Shown here: piece by piece, positions 23,651-36,388 of the stretch
Layout of the letters: the number at the start of each line of letters is the position of its first letter
How positions within the stretch are numbered: position 1 is the stretch's first letter
NCBI GenBank assembly: GCA_028455995.1
Contig: JABELC010000003.1
Coordinates: 2,108,001-2,172,000 of the forward strand
Direction of reading: 5' to 3'
Source: Scleromitrula shiraiana
Lineage: Eukaryota > Ascomycota > Leotiomycetes > Helotiales > Sclerotiniaceae
Length of the DNA: 64,000 nt
Position numbers and translations under genes: made by a program
The notes under the pieces: model-generated
What the model saw: the letters and a program-made list of their open reading frames with translations, nothing else
What the model was told of the DNA's origin: nothing
Database searches by the model: none

Positions 23651-26600
23651 CATAGTGTATGTAAGAGTAGTTAGCTACATAGTAGGTAGGTAGGCAGGCA
23701 GGTAGGTCAATGTAGTACCTAAGTTCAACAATGAAATTTTTGGTATTTTTGGTAAGTACAAATGTGAATATATATGATTATATTGTCTTGTCTTTCCTTT
23801 CTAGAACAGATCGGAGAAAACCGTTGAGACTTGTGAACGGCAAAAGAAGGAGCATTCTGCTTGGTTGGAAATGCGGGCTCGGATATAATTATCCGAACCA
23901 TTCCCCTCCCCCTCCCCCTCCCCCTTCCCCCCTCGACCTGTTGAAATGCAATGAAAAAAATCGTTGGATATGCTTAATTTTATAAGCCACTGAGTAAAAC
24001 CATTGAATGACGGTAGATATATCTCCGGAGCACAGCGCGTAAAAAATTTCCATGTCACAACATGATTTTCATTCCCTCTCTATCAATAAGGATATAGTAA
24101 TTCAAAAAAAAGCCCAGAGACGGCTGCTGGACTGCATTGTGTGGGAAATCCAAGAAATGCATTTACCTTGCATTTATTCCTATTGTGCATCCAAAAATTC
24201 TATCACCTCTCAAAATCTGGCCATCTGTACCATCTCGATCGTAAAGTCATACAAAAACAGGATGATTATCCGTAAACTGTAAGCCACAAACTTGCCCTAG
24301 CCATTTAAATTATGACGGGAAGATTGAAAAGAAAAACAACAACAACAACAACAACATGCTTCCAATCTCTCCATGTCTCGGACGGGAATCTTGCGTGAAG
24401 CCGTATAGGAGAATAGGAAGATGAAAGTACCTTCCGCTTCTCACGTGGAAGGGTAGAGGCGTCTGTCTAAATTGGATGGTCCGGTACGAGCCGGTATCCA
24501 GTATCCAGTTCATGTTGTGTATTTAATCAAAATATGTATGTACATAACTGTTTCTAGATCCTAACAAATAAGTAGATGAAAAATACTACCTACGTAGGCA
24601 AAGAAGCTAATAAATTTTCCTTTCTTAGATTTCTTGACCCCAAGAAAATAGAATTTCCTAATGTAGGATTATTTTATATAATCCCTACGTACCCTTTTTT
24701 TTCGTATTGACAGCTGCACACCCCACTAAACCCCACGTTTTTTCTCTACACTTAAAACATACCCCATGTCTACGTAGCCATCTAGGCCCTGGCTAGGTCC
24801 ATGGGTACCTAAGGGTTTGGTGTACATCGGTGGAAGAACTTTAGTATTGAAGATCATTGGCCAAATGACCAGCCTTGAAGAAATTCTATGCTATTTGGAA
24901 AAGTAATCGGTCCCGAGAAACTCAAGAGATTAATTAGTCCTGGATTATTCGGGGGTTCAAATTGATAGAGCCCAGATATCTGGTTCTTGATCAGGTACTA
25001 CTTATTCACATATCTACGTAGTAGAATGTAGAAAACTTCAACGTAAAAAGGGCTCTCGTGCAATGAGTCTACATGAAAATATAATTCAGCCTTCATTGGA
25101 ATCCTGGAATAGATCGGTATAGCTGAAAGGTATAAGAATGAGATCAAAAAAAGGATATATATTATTAATCGATATAAACCGCGTTTGACAGAACAAGGAT
25201 TCTTTGGATGGTGGGTAAGAAAGTCAGGGAAAGGAAAATAATGTTCGTATAGGATTTAAATCAATAAGGAGATAGACTCTGGAAGATTATTTACTGAATG
25301 ATGTTGTTGATAACCATAATATTAAGATGACTGACTGACTGTATTGCGCAGGAGAGATTAGAGAAAATGAGACTACATACAAAATGTACATACAAAATGT
25401 ACATACAAAATGTACATACAAAATGTACATACAAAATGTACATACAAAATGTACATACAATTACAATATGAAACTAACATGATGTCAACGTTAATAACGA
25501 TGCCCAATTAATGATCAATTTATTGATACCATTCAGAGAGAGGATTCAAGCGCTTATATCTATCTCATATGATAGGAATCGATCCTCAATGTGAAGTACG
25601 TACCCTCACCGCATAAAACAATGCATAAAACAATACCATACACAGCGTCCCAAGGTCATAATTATCATTTTCCTCCTTAAAATCATACCCCGCAATTTAA
25701 TAATTGTCACTTCCCTTCAAGTTCATATTCCCAAACACGTAAGTAATAAGTAACTACGGGGGTGTTGAACCTCTTTTCAACATTACCGAATATCATTCTC
25801 CGTCACACCCGATCCATCTTTCTACCGAGAGAAAAAAAAAAAAAAATGATGTACTTCGGCATGAATACAGCATACTTCAAGCATATACTGGCAGAATGAT
25901 AGAATGACACGACTTCCACTCGACTCGACTCGGTACAATCATGCTTAATATCAAATCAAACCCCCTACACCTCCTTTCTTCTCCCCTGAAACTATCACTT
26001 CTCGCATTCTTTTTTTTTTTCTTATTTTCTGCCTCGTTGTTTTAGCCCAACATACAACGTTCATCCCAGATCTTCTTGCATCGCATTCATTCGGTTCATC
26101 GTTCTTTCAACCGGGTACCCGGGAAAGAAATTCAACCTGAAGTACTACCCGGTAGCCAGCACATATTTCTGTACACCAAATCTCCCTTTCTATGCTTGGC
26201 AAGCTACACATGTGCTCAACCAGGTACATGTACATTTCTCGCCCAGACGAGAAATAACAATTATAGCTTGCGTTAAGTACAGAGGGAGATAGGTAACTAG
26301 AAGATGTGTTGGATGGGAAGAGAAAGCTACAATGTTCCGTATAGTATACAACATGCTATGATTCCAATACTTCCATGCCATGCAACCAAGTTTCCTCGAT
26401 ATACCGCGATAAACGAAGAATCGATATGTAGCCAACCCTTTCTCGGGCTTCCAAAACAAGAGGCCAAAGCAAATTTTTCCTTTCCTGCGCACTTTAGGGT
26501 CTGTGATTCAAATCGACTCGCCCGCGATCGGAAAACGGGTATGCACAGTGAGCAACGCTGCATTTGCATATTGTATCTGCGTCTAATAGTTATTGACCCC

Positions 26601-28879
26601 TTAACCCCTGGTAAGGAAGTTTTCCAGTACTGCCACACAGAATTTTTCATGGCCCTTTAAATGGTCATTGGTGTGTTAGTACTTCGTGTCGCATCGATGG
26701 ATATTTCCGTCATCAGATCAGATCTGTTTGTAATTACAATCATAGGTCCTTCGAATGTGGCCGTTTCCAATAATATCATAAATAGAAAAGTTATAATAAA
26801 AAAATATAGGAAAGTTTCCAAGATTTTGGGTCCGGTTTGATCGTGCTATGTCCTGAATTTATTCTCCGCCTTGGATGCGAGGGAGAAAGTAAAATTGGAG
26901 TGTTTGCAAATGTAGATTTTTTTTGTTAAAAAAAAACGGAGGTATGATATGTATGTGGCATTCCCTTCAATTCATAAGAAGTTTTGTTGAGAACCCTTTC
27001 CTGATAGACAGAAAAGTCTGTCATTCTCATTTTCCATACCCAATCCCCCAACTCCATAGATACGATACACCAACGCCCTATGCCATGAAAACTCCCACCT
27101 TCTTTCCCATTAACGCATTCCAGTCCTTAGATGTGATATGATATGTGGTCCTGTTGCTCCGTCCGTTGTATTTATGAGAATATAAAAAAGATAGAGGTTT
27201 CCCCATCATACTTGGTATTCCCGATGCCTGTTCCATGCTCCGACCCATTGATTGCCGCCGGCCTTCAGAAAGATATTGTACCCAACATACATGAAATGTA
27301 TGCCCAATATTCATCCATAAAAAAATCGCCTTTTTCGCCCAAAATGATTCAAAGACATATCCTTTATTTACTTCCTTTTCATCACTTTTATTCTCGTGTT
27401 CAAAGTTGGTCCTGTCCTGTCCTCGGGGAGTTTTCGTGTTTCTATCTCGTCGTCATACATCAATAAATTATCATATCTGAATTCGATCCTTTTTCGTGAC
27501 CTTAGATAGCCAATCCGGAACTTCTTGTTTACAATCTCCTGTGATGTGTGTGTTAGCTTACAGTCCGCTGGCAACCATTTTATGCGAATCTGATTGAATG
27601 TGAGACTTTTTTTTTATCAAGTCCAGATGATTTGGATAGAGGGGTTCTAACCACACTTTTCGTCCAACCTATAGCATCCACGTCAGTACAATGTTGTGGA
27701 TGGACCATTGTTGTCAGATGAGAGAATGATTTACCTAAACTCCACGGCCACTACATTAGGTGGACAGCGGCGATGTGTACTCTCATAAGTGGTACACCAT
27801 GCTCTAACAGTATAACGAACATGACCTATTCATGAAAAAGACGTGTCAGTATATTCTCTTTAGATGGTGCATGAAAGTCGAGGTGGAAATTTAGAACGGG
27901 AAAAAGTGACTGACCGCAACGGAACTGGACTTGAGTGTAGTAGCACATATCTAGATCGACAAAGTGTACTATAGAAAAATGAGATTCTTCGGGAAAGAGT
28001 AGTTATCTCAACGGTGGGCCTGGATCACAGTTGGCTTATCGTTCGAATGTAATCCGAGTTTCCAGACGGTCTCTTGTTGGATGGGATAAAACAACGAGCG
28101 GATAGGTTAAACAAGTATTGCGTATTTTTTTATTTCTGACGTTAGATATTAGAAAGATAAATGTTGGTGGTAAGTAGATGAGAAAATTCAAGTACTTGGT
28201 CCTCTTATATAAGAGAGTTCTGATGGATAGACGTTGGGTCCAGAATCAAGAGTCAAGAGTCAAGCGTCAAGGTAGGATGATCGAATACATATGTACAAAA
28301 AAGCTCACCAAAGCTGCACCCCTCGATCTAATGTTCCACCCGACTCTTAGTTCGGGCCATTTAGGTCAAAAGTCCTCTGGGGTAGGTTGATATTGAGAGG
28401 GATGTGATGGCTTGAAAATAGCATTTTAGGTACATACAAGTTTTAATGACGACCTTTTTTTTTATCGACAATATCAAAGTTTGACGTTTAACTTGATGGA
28501 GTATAAGATCTAAACGCCTCTTTTATTTGGTACTTCTTTAATTAGTTGGCAGGGTTCACACACATATACCTAGATATATCCATTGGACAGGGAAGTAGCG
28601 AATGCTGGGAACTTCCAATGAAGGGGGTTTAACGGTAATGGGGTTAAGTAAACCCAAGCAAAATATATCTGACCAGCGAAACTTATTTATTATTCGGGCA
28701 ATACATATACCATACGGAATAACCTATCAGTAGATAATTCTTACGATTTGGGTCTTAGAAAGAGACTAGAACTTCCAAGCTTCATTTCAAAACTCTCTCG
28801 TTTCGTCTACTTTCCCAAGTCTATGATCAAGCTACAAGCTTAAAACACGTGGAATCCCAACCCATATGTACCATAATAA
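21441..28879. other. Long gene-free region
   Basis: About 7.4 kb without a convincing gene; frames are short and without recognisable domains. It has roughly normal base composition, unlike the flanking AT elements. Simple repeats: GGGATT-type at 21935-21965, (CATA)n at about 22072-22101, (GGAT)n at 22545-22578, (GGGAT)n at 22636-22660, (TATGTA)n at about 23605-23650, (AGGTAGGC)-type at 23680-23706, (CCCCCT)n at 23905-23932, (AAC)n at about 24335-24354, and the 13-bp minisatellite listed separately. No tRNA with a clear B box was recognised. Long non-coding transcripts are possible but not visible from sequence. Confidence 0.55.
25374..25460. repeat. 13-bp minisatellite, about 6.7 copies
   Basis: Perfect tandem array of the unit TACATACAAAATG: six full copies plus nine bases. 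The copies are identical, which suggests recent expansion. Confidence 0.97.
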
Positions 28880-28887
28880 GCTTTAAC

Positions 28888-29951
28888 TTATCTCATCCTC
28901 AGACCCTTCGATATACTACCCCACATAAAAATTTTTTGACCAATAATATTCTTTAATTTTTTTTTTACCTGAGGTGCACCGAAGGGTCTAAGAGTATATA
29001 GTTCTAGCTTTGATATAAACATAAACAAATCGATGTATTATCGACTTTTTAAATAATAATAATAAATTAACTAACAATTATAATTTATTAAAGCCAATTG
29101 TATAAATAAAAATGAATTTTCTAATCATAATTATATATATTATATTACTATAATTTAAGACATTAAAATATAACTATATACTTAAAAAAAAAAATATACA
29201 TTTTTAAACATAAACATTCTTAAATCATTATTAATATCTACCTTCTTCAAAATCAATAACTATAATTCTTTTAAATAAATTTAACAATATATTGAAGATC
29301 TCTCAATCAATCTAACTTTTACCATATAAAAAAATTCTTTAAAAAAAGTTATAATTATTAATTTTAAAAAGAGTAAATACTCTACCATTCTCAAAATACA
29401 TGCTTTAAACTTAAAGCATTTAACATCAAAATTCAACTTCAACTCCAACTATTTTAACCTTCTTCAACATTACCACAACGCCGCTAATACAATCTATAGA
29501 TCTGCAGAATATTCAACTTAAAATAACAATTCGATTAAACCTAAAATCATCATTAATATATAAATATTAAAAATGAGGAAGTTGAATGAATTTAAGTTTA
29601 AAACAAACCTTATTTATATAAAATTTTTAAAAATAAAATTTTAAATCAACTATACAATTTAAATATCTAATACCAATTATATAAATACTAATAAATAAAA
29701 GTTTTCAAATAATATAATTCTTTTTTAAATAAGTTATAATTGAAAGATAAAAATATAAAATTAAAATGTTCTCACCAAACAAAATCGATTCCTTACCAAA
29801 AAACGCCCAAAATGCCTCAAACCCTTATGGCATTAAACTTGCTTCGGTTAAAAAATAAGCCATTTTCATACTAAAACATTAGTAATTTTCCCATATTATA
29901 ACATTCTAAGTTATTATTCAGTTCAACTCCAAGAGTCTGAGGATGAGATAA
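28888..29951. mobile_element. AT-rich TIR element B with 8-bp target duplication
   Basis: A 1064-bp AT-rich block with matching ends: TTATCTCATCCTCAGAC at 28888, and its reverse complement ending at 29951; similarity continues to about 24 bp with two mismatches. It is flanked by the direct repeat GCTTTAAC (28880-28887 and 29952-29959). Because the flank and end sequence overlap, a 6-bp duplication CTTTAA with TIR CTTATCTC is an equal reading. An 8-bp duplication would suit hAT-type transposition. The plus strand has many C and few G, pointing to G-to-A (minus-strand C-to-T) RIP. A further inverted repeat (AGACCCTTCG at 28901, its complement near 28980) lies at the left end. No coding homology was recognised. 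Confidence 0.7.
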
Positions 29952-29959
29952 GCTTTAAC

Positions 29960-30196
29960 ATGGATCATTTTTGCAGTAAGTTTGCCTTGTCTCGGAATAG
30001 TAAGTGGAGAAAAAGCTGAGCAATCGCATAGATTAATGTTTTCGAATTTTTCCGTAGCTTCAATTGGCACTGACAGTGGGTATTGCAAATTGAATGAATT
30101 TGCAGGCGCCGAGTACCAGGTTCTGTTTACTATACGCTTTCAAAAGAAAGTAGACGCAGAGAAAATTTTCATGTAATTCATCGGGTAATACAGTCT
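29960..30196. other. Unmutated spacer between elements B and C
   Basis: About 240 bp of ordinary base composition between two AT-rich elements. It holds a 64-codon plus-strand frame (29982-30176) ending just before element C. No domain was recognised, and it may be a relic of the locus the transposons entered. Confidence 0.3.
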
Positions 30197-30228
30197 CCGA
30201 TCACCCTTAGTTACCGATCATTTTTTTA

Positions 30229-30233
30229 GATAT
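30229..30233. repeat. Copia target-site duplication, left copy
   Basis: GATAT directly before the 5' LTR, repeated at 35679-35683 directly after the 3' LTR. Five bp is the size expected for Ty1/copia integrases. Confidence 0.85.
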
Positions 30234-30401
30234 TGTTAGAATGGTTGCCGGATAAGGATCACTCCATATTAGGACTAGTGTAATTACATAATTAATGGTT
30301 GATATATATTTCCCTTTATGGGATCAAGATTTTAGCTAGTTAGTTAATAATATAATCATATATCAATCTATAATATTCTTTTTCATGTTTGACTTTTTAT
30401 A
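30234..30401 (+). repeat. Copia 5' LTR (168 bp)
   Basis: It starts TGTTAGAATGG and ends TTTTTATA, a likely RIP-altered CA end. Gapless alignment with the 3' LTR over 168 positions shows 36 differences, all transitions. This copy kept most of its G residues but lost C in its right half. The next bases, GGTTATAAACCTGA, are the probable primer-binding site. Confidence 0.93.
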
Positions 30402-33400
30402 GGTTATAAACCTGAAAATATTTAAGGATTATTAATTACATTCAATTTATTCAAATCATATTTAAAAAGGTCTATTTATCATTTCTATTTTAAGTCTTTT
30501 ATGAAGGATACTATCAAAAAGAAATCAAAACGAATTATTAAAGATTAAATAGATATCATAGTAGTAAAGGCTTATAAAACATTCAATAATACTAAATTAA
30601 ATAAAAGTTTTAGATTAAATAAAGATTTATCAATTTTTAATATAAATCAATAAAAATATAAACTAATAATAATAAACCCTTAAAAATCTATATTAGGATC
30701 AGAACATGTTAATAATCCTGTCAATTTATGCTTTTAATATTTATTCAATAAAATACTAGATATCATCAAAAAAGAAATTATAATTAATAATCTTATATAA
30801 AGTATAAAAACTAGTTTAACTTTCTTATCTGAAAAATTACTTTAATATTATAAGGTTAATAGGATAATATGGAAAATTAATTATATAATTTAATAAAAAA
30901 TCATAATAATATTTGATAAATCGTTATTTTCTTTAATTTCTTTTTATCAATCGCTATTATAATAATTATCAAAACTATTATCTTTATTTCTATCAATAGA
31001 TTTAATCAATTCAATAACAAAATCAAACTTATTATCATCTACTTTATAAATGAATTTAAAGCAATATTTTAAAAAAAAAAAAAATTATTCATATTAAATC
31101 AAAAATATTAAGGATATTATTAATATAAATAGGTTAAAAAAGGTTATCAAGAAAGAAGTAATAATATTAAAAAATATTGATTCTATAATATTTATAATTG
31201 AAGCAAAAATTAAGGTTTGGAAAAAATGAAATAGAAAAGATGTAAAAATGTGTATTATTATTTGTTAATCTTTTTATACTAGTTTAATAAGATTAATCAA
31301 AGATAAAGGAATAGCTTAAAAAATAATCAAAGTTTTTAAATATTAATATAAAAATAAAAATTATATCTTTAATTATAATAAATTAACTAAATATAATTAA
31401 ATAAATATAAATGATTTTAAAAATATTTAAAAGATGATTATCATAATTTATCAATTATTTATAAAATTTATCAAAACAAAATTAATACCAAATATAATAA
31501 TTTAATATATATAATTTATTGTAATAATAGATAAAAAGTTTTCTATTTAGATAAAATAACAATGCTTTACTACTCGAAGCTTAAAAACAGACAAGTTCAA
31601 TATAGTAAAAAATCTTATAATCGATCTTATCGATAAAACTTAATAAATCAAAAATTCAAAAAATAAAATAATATTTTTTAACAACAAAAATCAAGAAATC
31701 TTATAAAAAAAAAGAACTACACTTAAATAAAACAATTTTAATTTTAACTATTCTAATAAATCTAATTTATACACTTATTATAATAATTCTAGTCTTAATC
31801 TAACTTAATCTCACAACTTCAACACATATTTAAACAATCTAAAAAACATTAATGTAAAAAAAAAATAGAAAGATAAAAACAATATTAAATAGAAAATTTA
31901 GACTAAAATCAAAAACAAGATGTTAGGTAATAAATTCAATAACAAAACCTCAAATTTAAATAACAAAAAGAAATTCGATAATCATAAGAATTTTAGAATA
32001 ATAATAATAATATTACTTATAATAGTTGGAAACCTTCTATATGGCTTATTTAACAATAAATCAATTTTAGATATTATTATAAATATTTAATATAAACACA
32101 TTTAAATCTATAATATTAACATTTTATATTATTATATATAGAATATATCAAAATTCATTATATTTCAAAAATTCATATTATATAAATCAAAGAAATTTGG
32201 GTTATTATTAATAAATAGAATGATTTATTTTATGAAAATAAACAAAATTGTATTAAAATGCTTTATAAAAAACAAATTCAAAACATTTTTTTTATATCAA
32301 AATATTTTATATTTTAATGAATTATTATTAAAACTATTTTTAAGTATAATATAGTAAAAGAATAGTGAATATATATAATATAATTATATATAAAATAGCA
32401 AAAAAGTTGTTCATTTCTAAATGGACTTAAATATGTATATTATTATTAAATTATAAAACAAAATAATAATTTATTTAATATTTTTAATACTATCCTCAAA
32501 TATTAATATCTATAAAAAACATATTGATATGAATATTTGGTATAAACAATTTAAACATTTTTTTGAAAAAAACATTAAGACAATTTAAGAAATAATAAAG
32601 AGATTATTTATTAAAGATTTAATAAAATATTTTAAAAATAAAAAAAAAATCTACGAAACATGCAAATTAACAAAATCATATTAAACATTATATAAAACTA
32701 TCGATTCAAAACTAAGCAAAATTTTTGAGTTTTTATATATCGATATTGTTAAAATCAATCTAGTTAGTATTAATAAATATCAATATATTACTATTATCAT
32801 TAATAAAATATTTTGATTTAAATAGATCTATATTCACAAATACAAAAAAATCGCTAAATTAGTTTTGCAAATCATTATAAAATAATTCGAATTTTAATAC
32901 GATTAAAAATTTATAAAATAAAAACTAAATAAGAATAAAAAATATAATATAAATAATCTAAATAAACTTATTAATAACACTAGTTTAATAATTAAACTTA
33001 CTACACTATATATCCCAAATTAAAATAAAGTTTCAAAATAATCAATTTGCATTTTATTTGAAAAAATGCAAATAATCATAATTAATAAAAAAATATTTTT
33101 AAAGCTTTAGCCAAAAATATATTAAAATATAATTTATATCATGAATTGAACTACAACTATTTTAATCAAAAAAATGATTCTATATAAAATATTTATAAAT
33201 TAAATTAATCTAGACTATAATAATAAACCCTCGATTGCATATCTATATATATTAGATTATAAAGTATATATATATATTCCAAAAAAAAAACATATTTTTA
33301 ATCAAAAATTCATTTTATATACTGAAATCAATATCTTAATAGATTTTGAAAACAATTATATATATTATATATATATCCCAACACGAGCTAGAAAGAAAAT

Positions 33401-35510
33401 CATACAAACTTCAAATATTCAATTCAATAAAAAAAGTCTAATTACTAAATCAAACAATAATATTATTATTAATCTTCAAAACAAAAAAGATAATAATAAT
33501 GATATTTTAAACTTAATAAATAATTTTCAATATATATAACTTAATAAACTTATTATTAATATATTAAAAAAGTTATTTAATACAAATAAATATACAGAAA
33601 TTAAGGATAAAAAACTATTTGATCAAGTATTCGATAATAATAACGATATTAATATTATTAATAAAGCCTCATTTTTTATTTTATTCAAATCTAAAAAAAA
33701 ACAAAATCGATTAACAAGTTCAAAAAATAAAAAAAAAACACTATTAATTAATATTAATAAAGTTATTCAATTTTTATATAGTATATAAATAATACTCGTT
33801 ATATTCAATATAGTATATTATAATAATAATAACAATTCTAAAACTTTAAAAAAAGTATTAATAAATCTAAAAAAAAAATATTGAATCAAAGTTATTGAAT
33901 TAAAATACAAATTATTATATAATAATAAAATATTCAAATTAATTAAAAAATCTAAAATATTTGATATTACTAATAAATATAAGATTTTATAAAATAAATT
34001 TATTTTCAAACAAAAATACAATTAAAAAAAAAATCATTAAATATAAAGTTCACTAAATTATTTAAAAATATAAACAAAAATATAAAAAAAATTATGACTA
34101 AATATATATAAAAATATACAAAATAACTATATAAAAAACTTTTATAATACTAATAATAAAAAACAATCTCGAAATTAAACAAATAAACGCTATTATAATA
34201 TTTTTAAACAATGAATTCAATAAATTCATCTTTATTAAATTATTATTATATTAGATTAAAAATAAAATTATATTTAATTTTGTTAACAATGATATTTTAT
34301 AAATATATATATTATTAAAAGCTTTATATAGATTAAAACAATCTTTACAATTATAATAAAACATATTATATATCAAACTTATTAGCATAGAATTCAAATT
34401 CTTTAATATTAATAACTATATATATTATAACTCTATTATAAAAATCATTATATATACTTATATTAACAATTTCCTTATAATCAATAAACAACAACTAATT
34501 AATCAAATTAAACAAAGCTTAATAAAAACATTCAAAATAGAAGATTTCGGATTTGTTATCTACTTTTTAAGCATTAGAATTATCAGAAACAAAAAAAAAA
34601 AGATTATCATTTTATATCAAAACGCTTATATATGAAAAATATTAAAAAAGTTCAATTTTAATAATTATAAATTAAAATCCATATTAATAGTATTAAGAAT
34701 TATAAATCTAATAATATTAAATATTAAAATAACAATATTAAAATTCATTATTAAATATTAATTAAAAATAAAATCATTTAAGTTTTTCTATATTTGAATC
34801 AATATCTCATTCACAATCAAAATTCTATATAGATTCTTAACCAACTTAATAATTGTTTATATATTAGTTTATAATAAAGTTTATTAATATATATCTAGAA
34901 TAATCAACTATATTATAGTCTATAATAAAATAGTTAATAAACATATCAAAAACTATAACGATTTAAATTATATTAGTGATATTATAATTAGAAAAAGCAC
35001 TTTTAAATATATTTATTTCATATATAAAAATATTATTTTAATATAATCTAAAAAACAAATTATTATTATATTTTTTTTAACCAAATCAAAATATTATAAT
35101 TTAACCAAAACATTAATAAAAACTTTATAAATATAATAGTTTCTAACTAAAATTGAATATAACAATAATAATGTTATATATATTACACTTTATAATAATA
35201 ATCAAAAAAATCTAGCACTCACAAAAAATCTAAAAATCCATTAATACACAAAACATATAATTATAAAATACTATTTTATCTAAAAACAAATCATATAAAA
35301 ATACATCAATCTATAATTTATTTCAATTAAAAAAATAATAGCAAATAATTTAATTAAACTACTAATATTGATTAAATATCAACATTTCATCAAAATGCTT
35401 CACATAGAGATATTTAAAATACAAAATACAATAAAATAATTATATATATATAGCACAAAATAAAGAGTAATCAAATTAATATAAATAATTAATATATTAA
35501 TAAAGAAATA

Positions 35511-35678
35511 TATTAAAATGATTATCGGATAAAAATCATTTTATATTAGAATTAATATAATTATATAATCAATAATTGATATATATCTCTCTTTATAGAA
35601 TCAAAACCTTAGCTAATCAATTAACAATATAATCATATATCAACCCATAATGCTCTTCTTCATGTCTGACCTTTTATA
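35511..35678 (+). repeat. Copia 3' LTR (168 bp)
   Basis: Same length as the 5' LTR, starting TATTAAAATGATT and ending CTTTTATA. This copy kept most C residues (24 by my count) but few G (10), against 25 G and 19 C in the 5' LTR. The purine stretch AAAGAAA just upstream may be the polypurine tract remnant. Confidence 0.93.
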
Positions 35679-36388
35679 GATATTAATAGTAACTTTTATA
35701 AATTTTAATATAATTTTGAAAAATTTAAAAATTTAGTATATTCAAGTTATATAATAATGATATACTAATATATATATAGTAAATACTATATTCTGATAGT
35801 TACTAGTACTAGTATTAAAAATAAATAAATAAATATACTAGTACTAGTATGATACTAGTATAAATATTACTATTACTAGTATTACTAGTAGTAGTAGTGA
35901 ATAACTTTCAGTTTTAATAAAAATGATTAAAAATAAAATAATTTATTTTTCAGAATGTTTAAATCTAATCATACTAGTATACTAGTACTAGTACTAGTAG
36001 TATAAAAAATTAACTTTAATATATACTAGTAATATTAATACTAGTATATAATATATATACTATATTAATTATAAAATTCTTTTATAATATTACTATATAT
36101 AAATATTTTAAAAATTTATATATAATTAATATAAAAATAATCATTTAGCTAGTATTTTTATATAGATTAATTCAAGTTCAAAGTTTGATTTACTAGTAAA
36201 TTTAAGTTATAAAACTTTATTTATACTACTAGTAGTAGTTTTAAAAATAGTATCATAATAAAGACTCGAAATCTATGATACTTCAAGTTGAAATTTTGAT
36301 CAATTGCATTAATAGTTAAAAAAGTTATTAGTAGTCAAAAACAGGGGTTTTTGATGTAAAGGAGTGATCGGTACATAGGGGTGATCGG

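Larger units (their letters stand above)
30234..35678 (+). mobile_element. Degenerate Ty1/copia LTR retrotransposon
   Basis: Complete 5445-bp element with two 168-bp LTRs and a 5-bp GATAT target duplication, riddled with stops. Domain remnants on the plus strand appear in copia order (integrase before reverse transcriptase). Near 32700-32870 the integrase core is seen as FEFLYIDIV and INKYQYITIIINK-like residues. Near 34320-34350 the RT motif reads LYRLKQS; near 34460-34480 the catalytic YVDD motif appears as YINNFLI, so both aspartates are now Asn codons. At 34560-34620 DFGFVIYFLSIRIIRN is seen. At 34975-35120 the RNase H region gives SDIIIRKSTFKY, then SKKQI and SKYYNLTK. Such Asp-to-Asn and Val-to-Ile changes are G-to-A mutations, as made by RIP. 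The gag region (30.4-32 kb) is not recognisable. The element cannot encode active proteins. Confidence 0.93.
30197..36388. mobile_element. TIR element C, interrupted by the copia insertion
   Basis: The left end from 30197 (CCGATCACCC, then TACCGATCA) and the reverse complement of the right end at 36388 match over about 35 bp, with most mismatches C/T. Each arm contains two copies of the CCGATCA core. The copia element with its duplication occupies 30234-35683, so C alone would be about 742 bp. The right part (35684-36350) is AT-rich and full of ACTAGTAGTAG- and AACTTCAAGTT-like motifs shared with element A. No clear target duplication was found. I infer a small non-autonomous TIR element that was the landing site for copia. 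Confidence 0.6.

Noticed and set aside
24950..24980. GGGGGTTCAAATT as a tRNA B box
   Set aside because: No matching acceptor stem, A box or anticodon arm at the right distance upstream.
26076..27574. Overlapping 60-118-codon frames on both strands
   Set aside because: No domains, similar lengths on both strands, and no consistent splice pattern; chance frames.
33818..34021. 67-codon minus-strand frame within copia
   Set aside because: Leu/Ile/Tyr/Asn-only content from AT-saturated sequence; RIP artefact.
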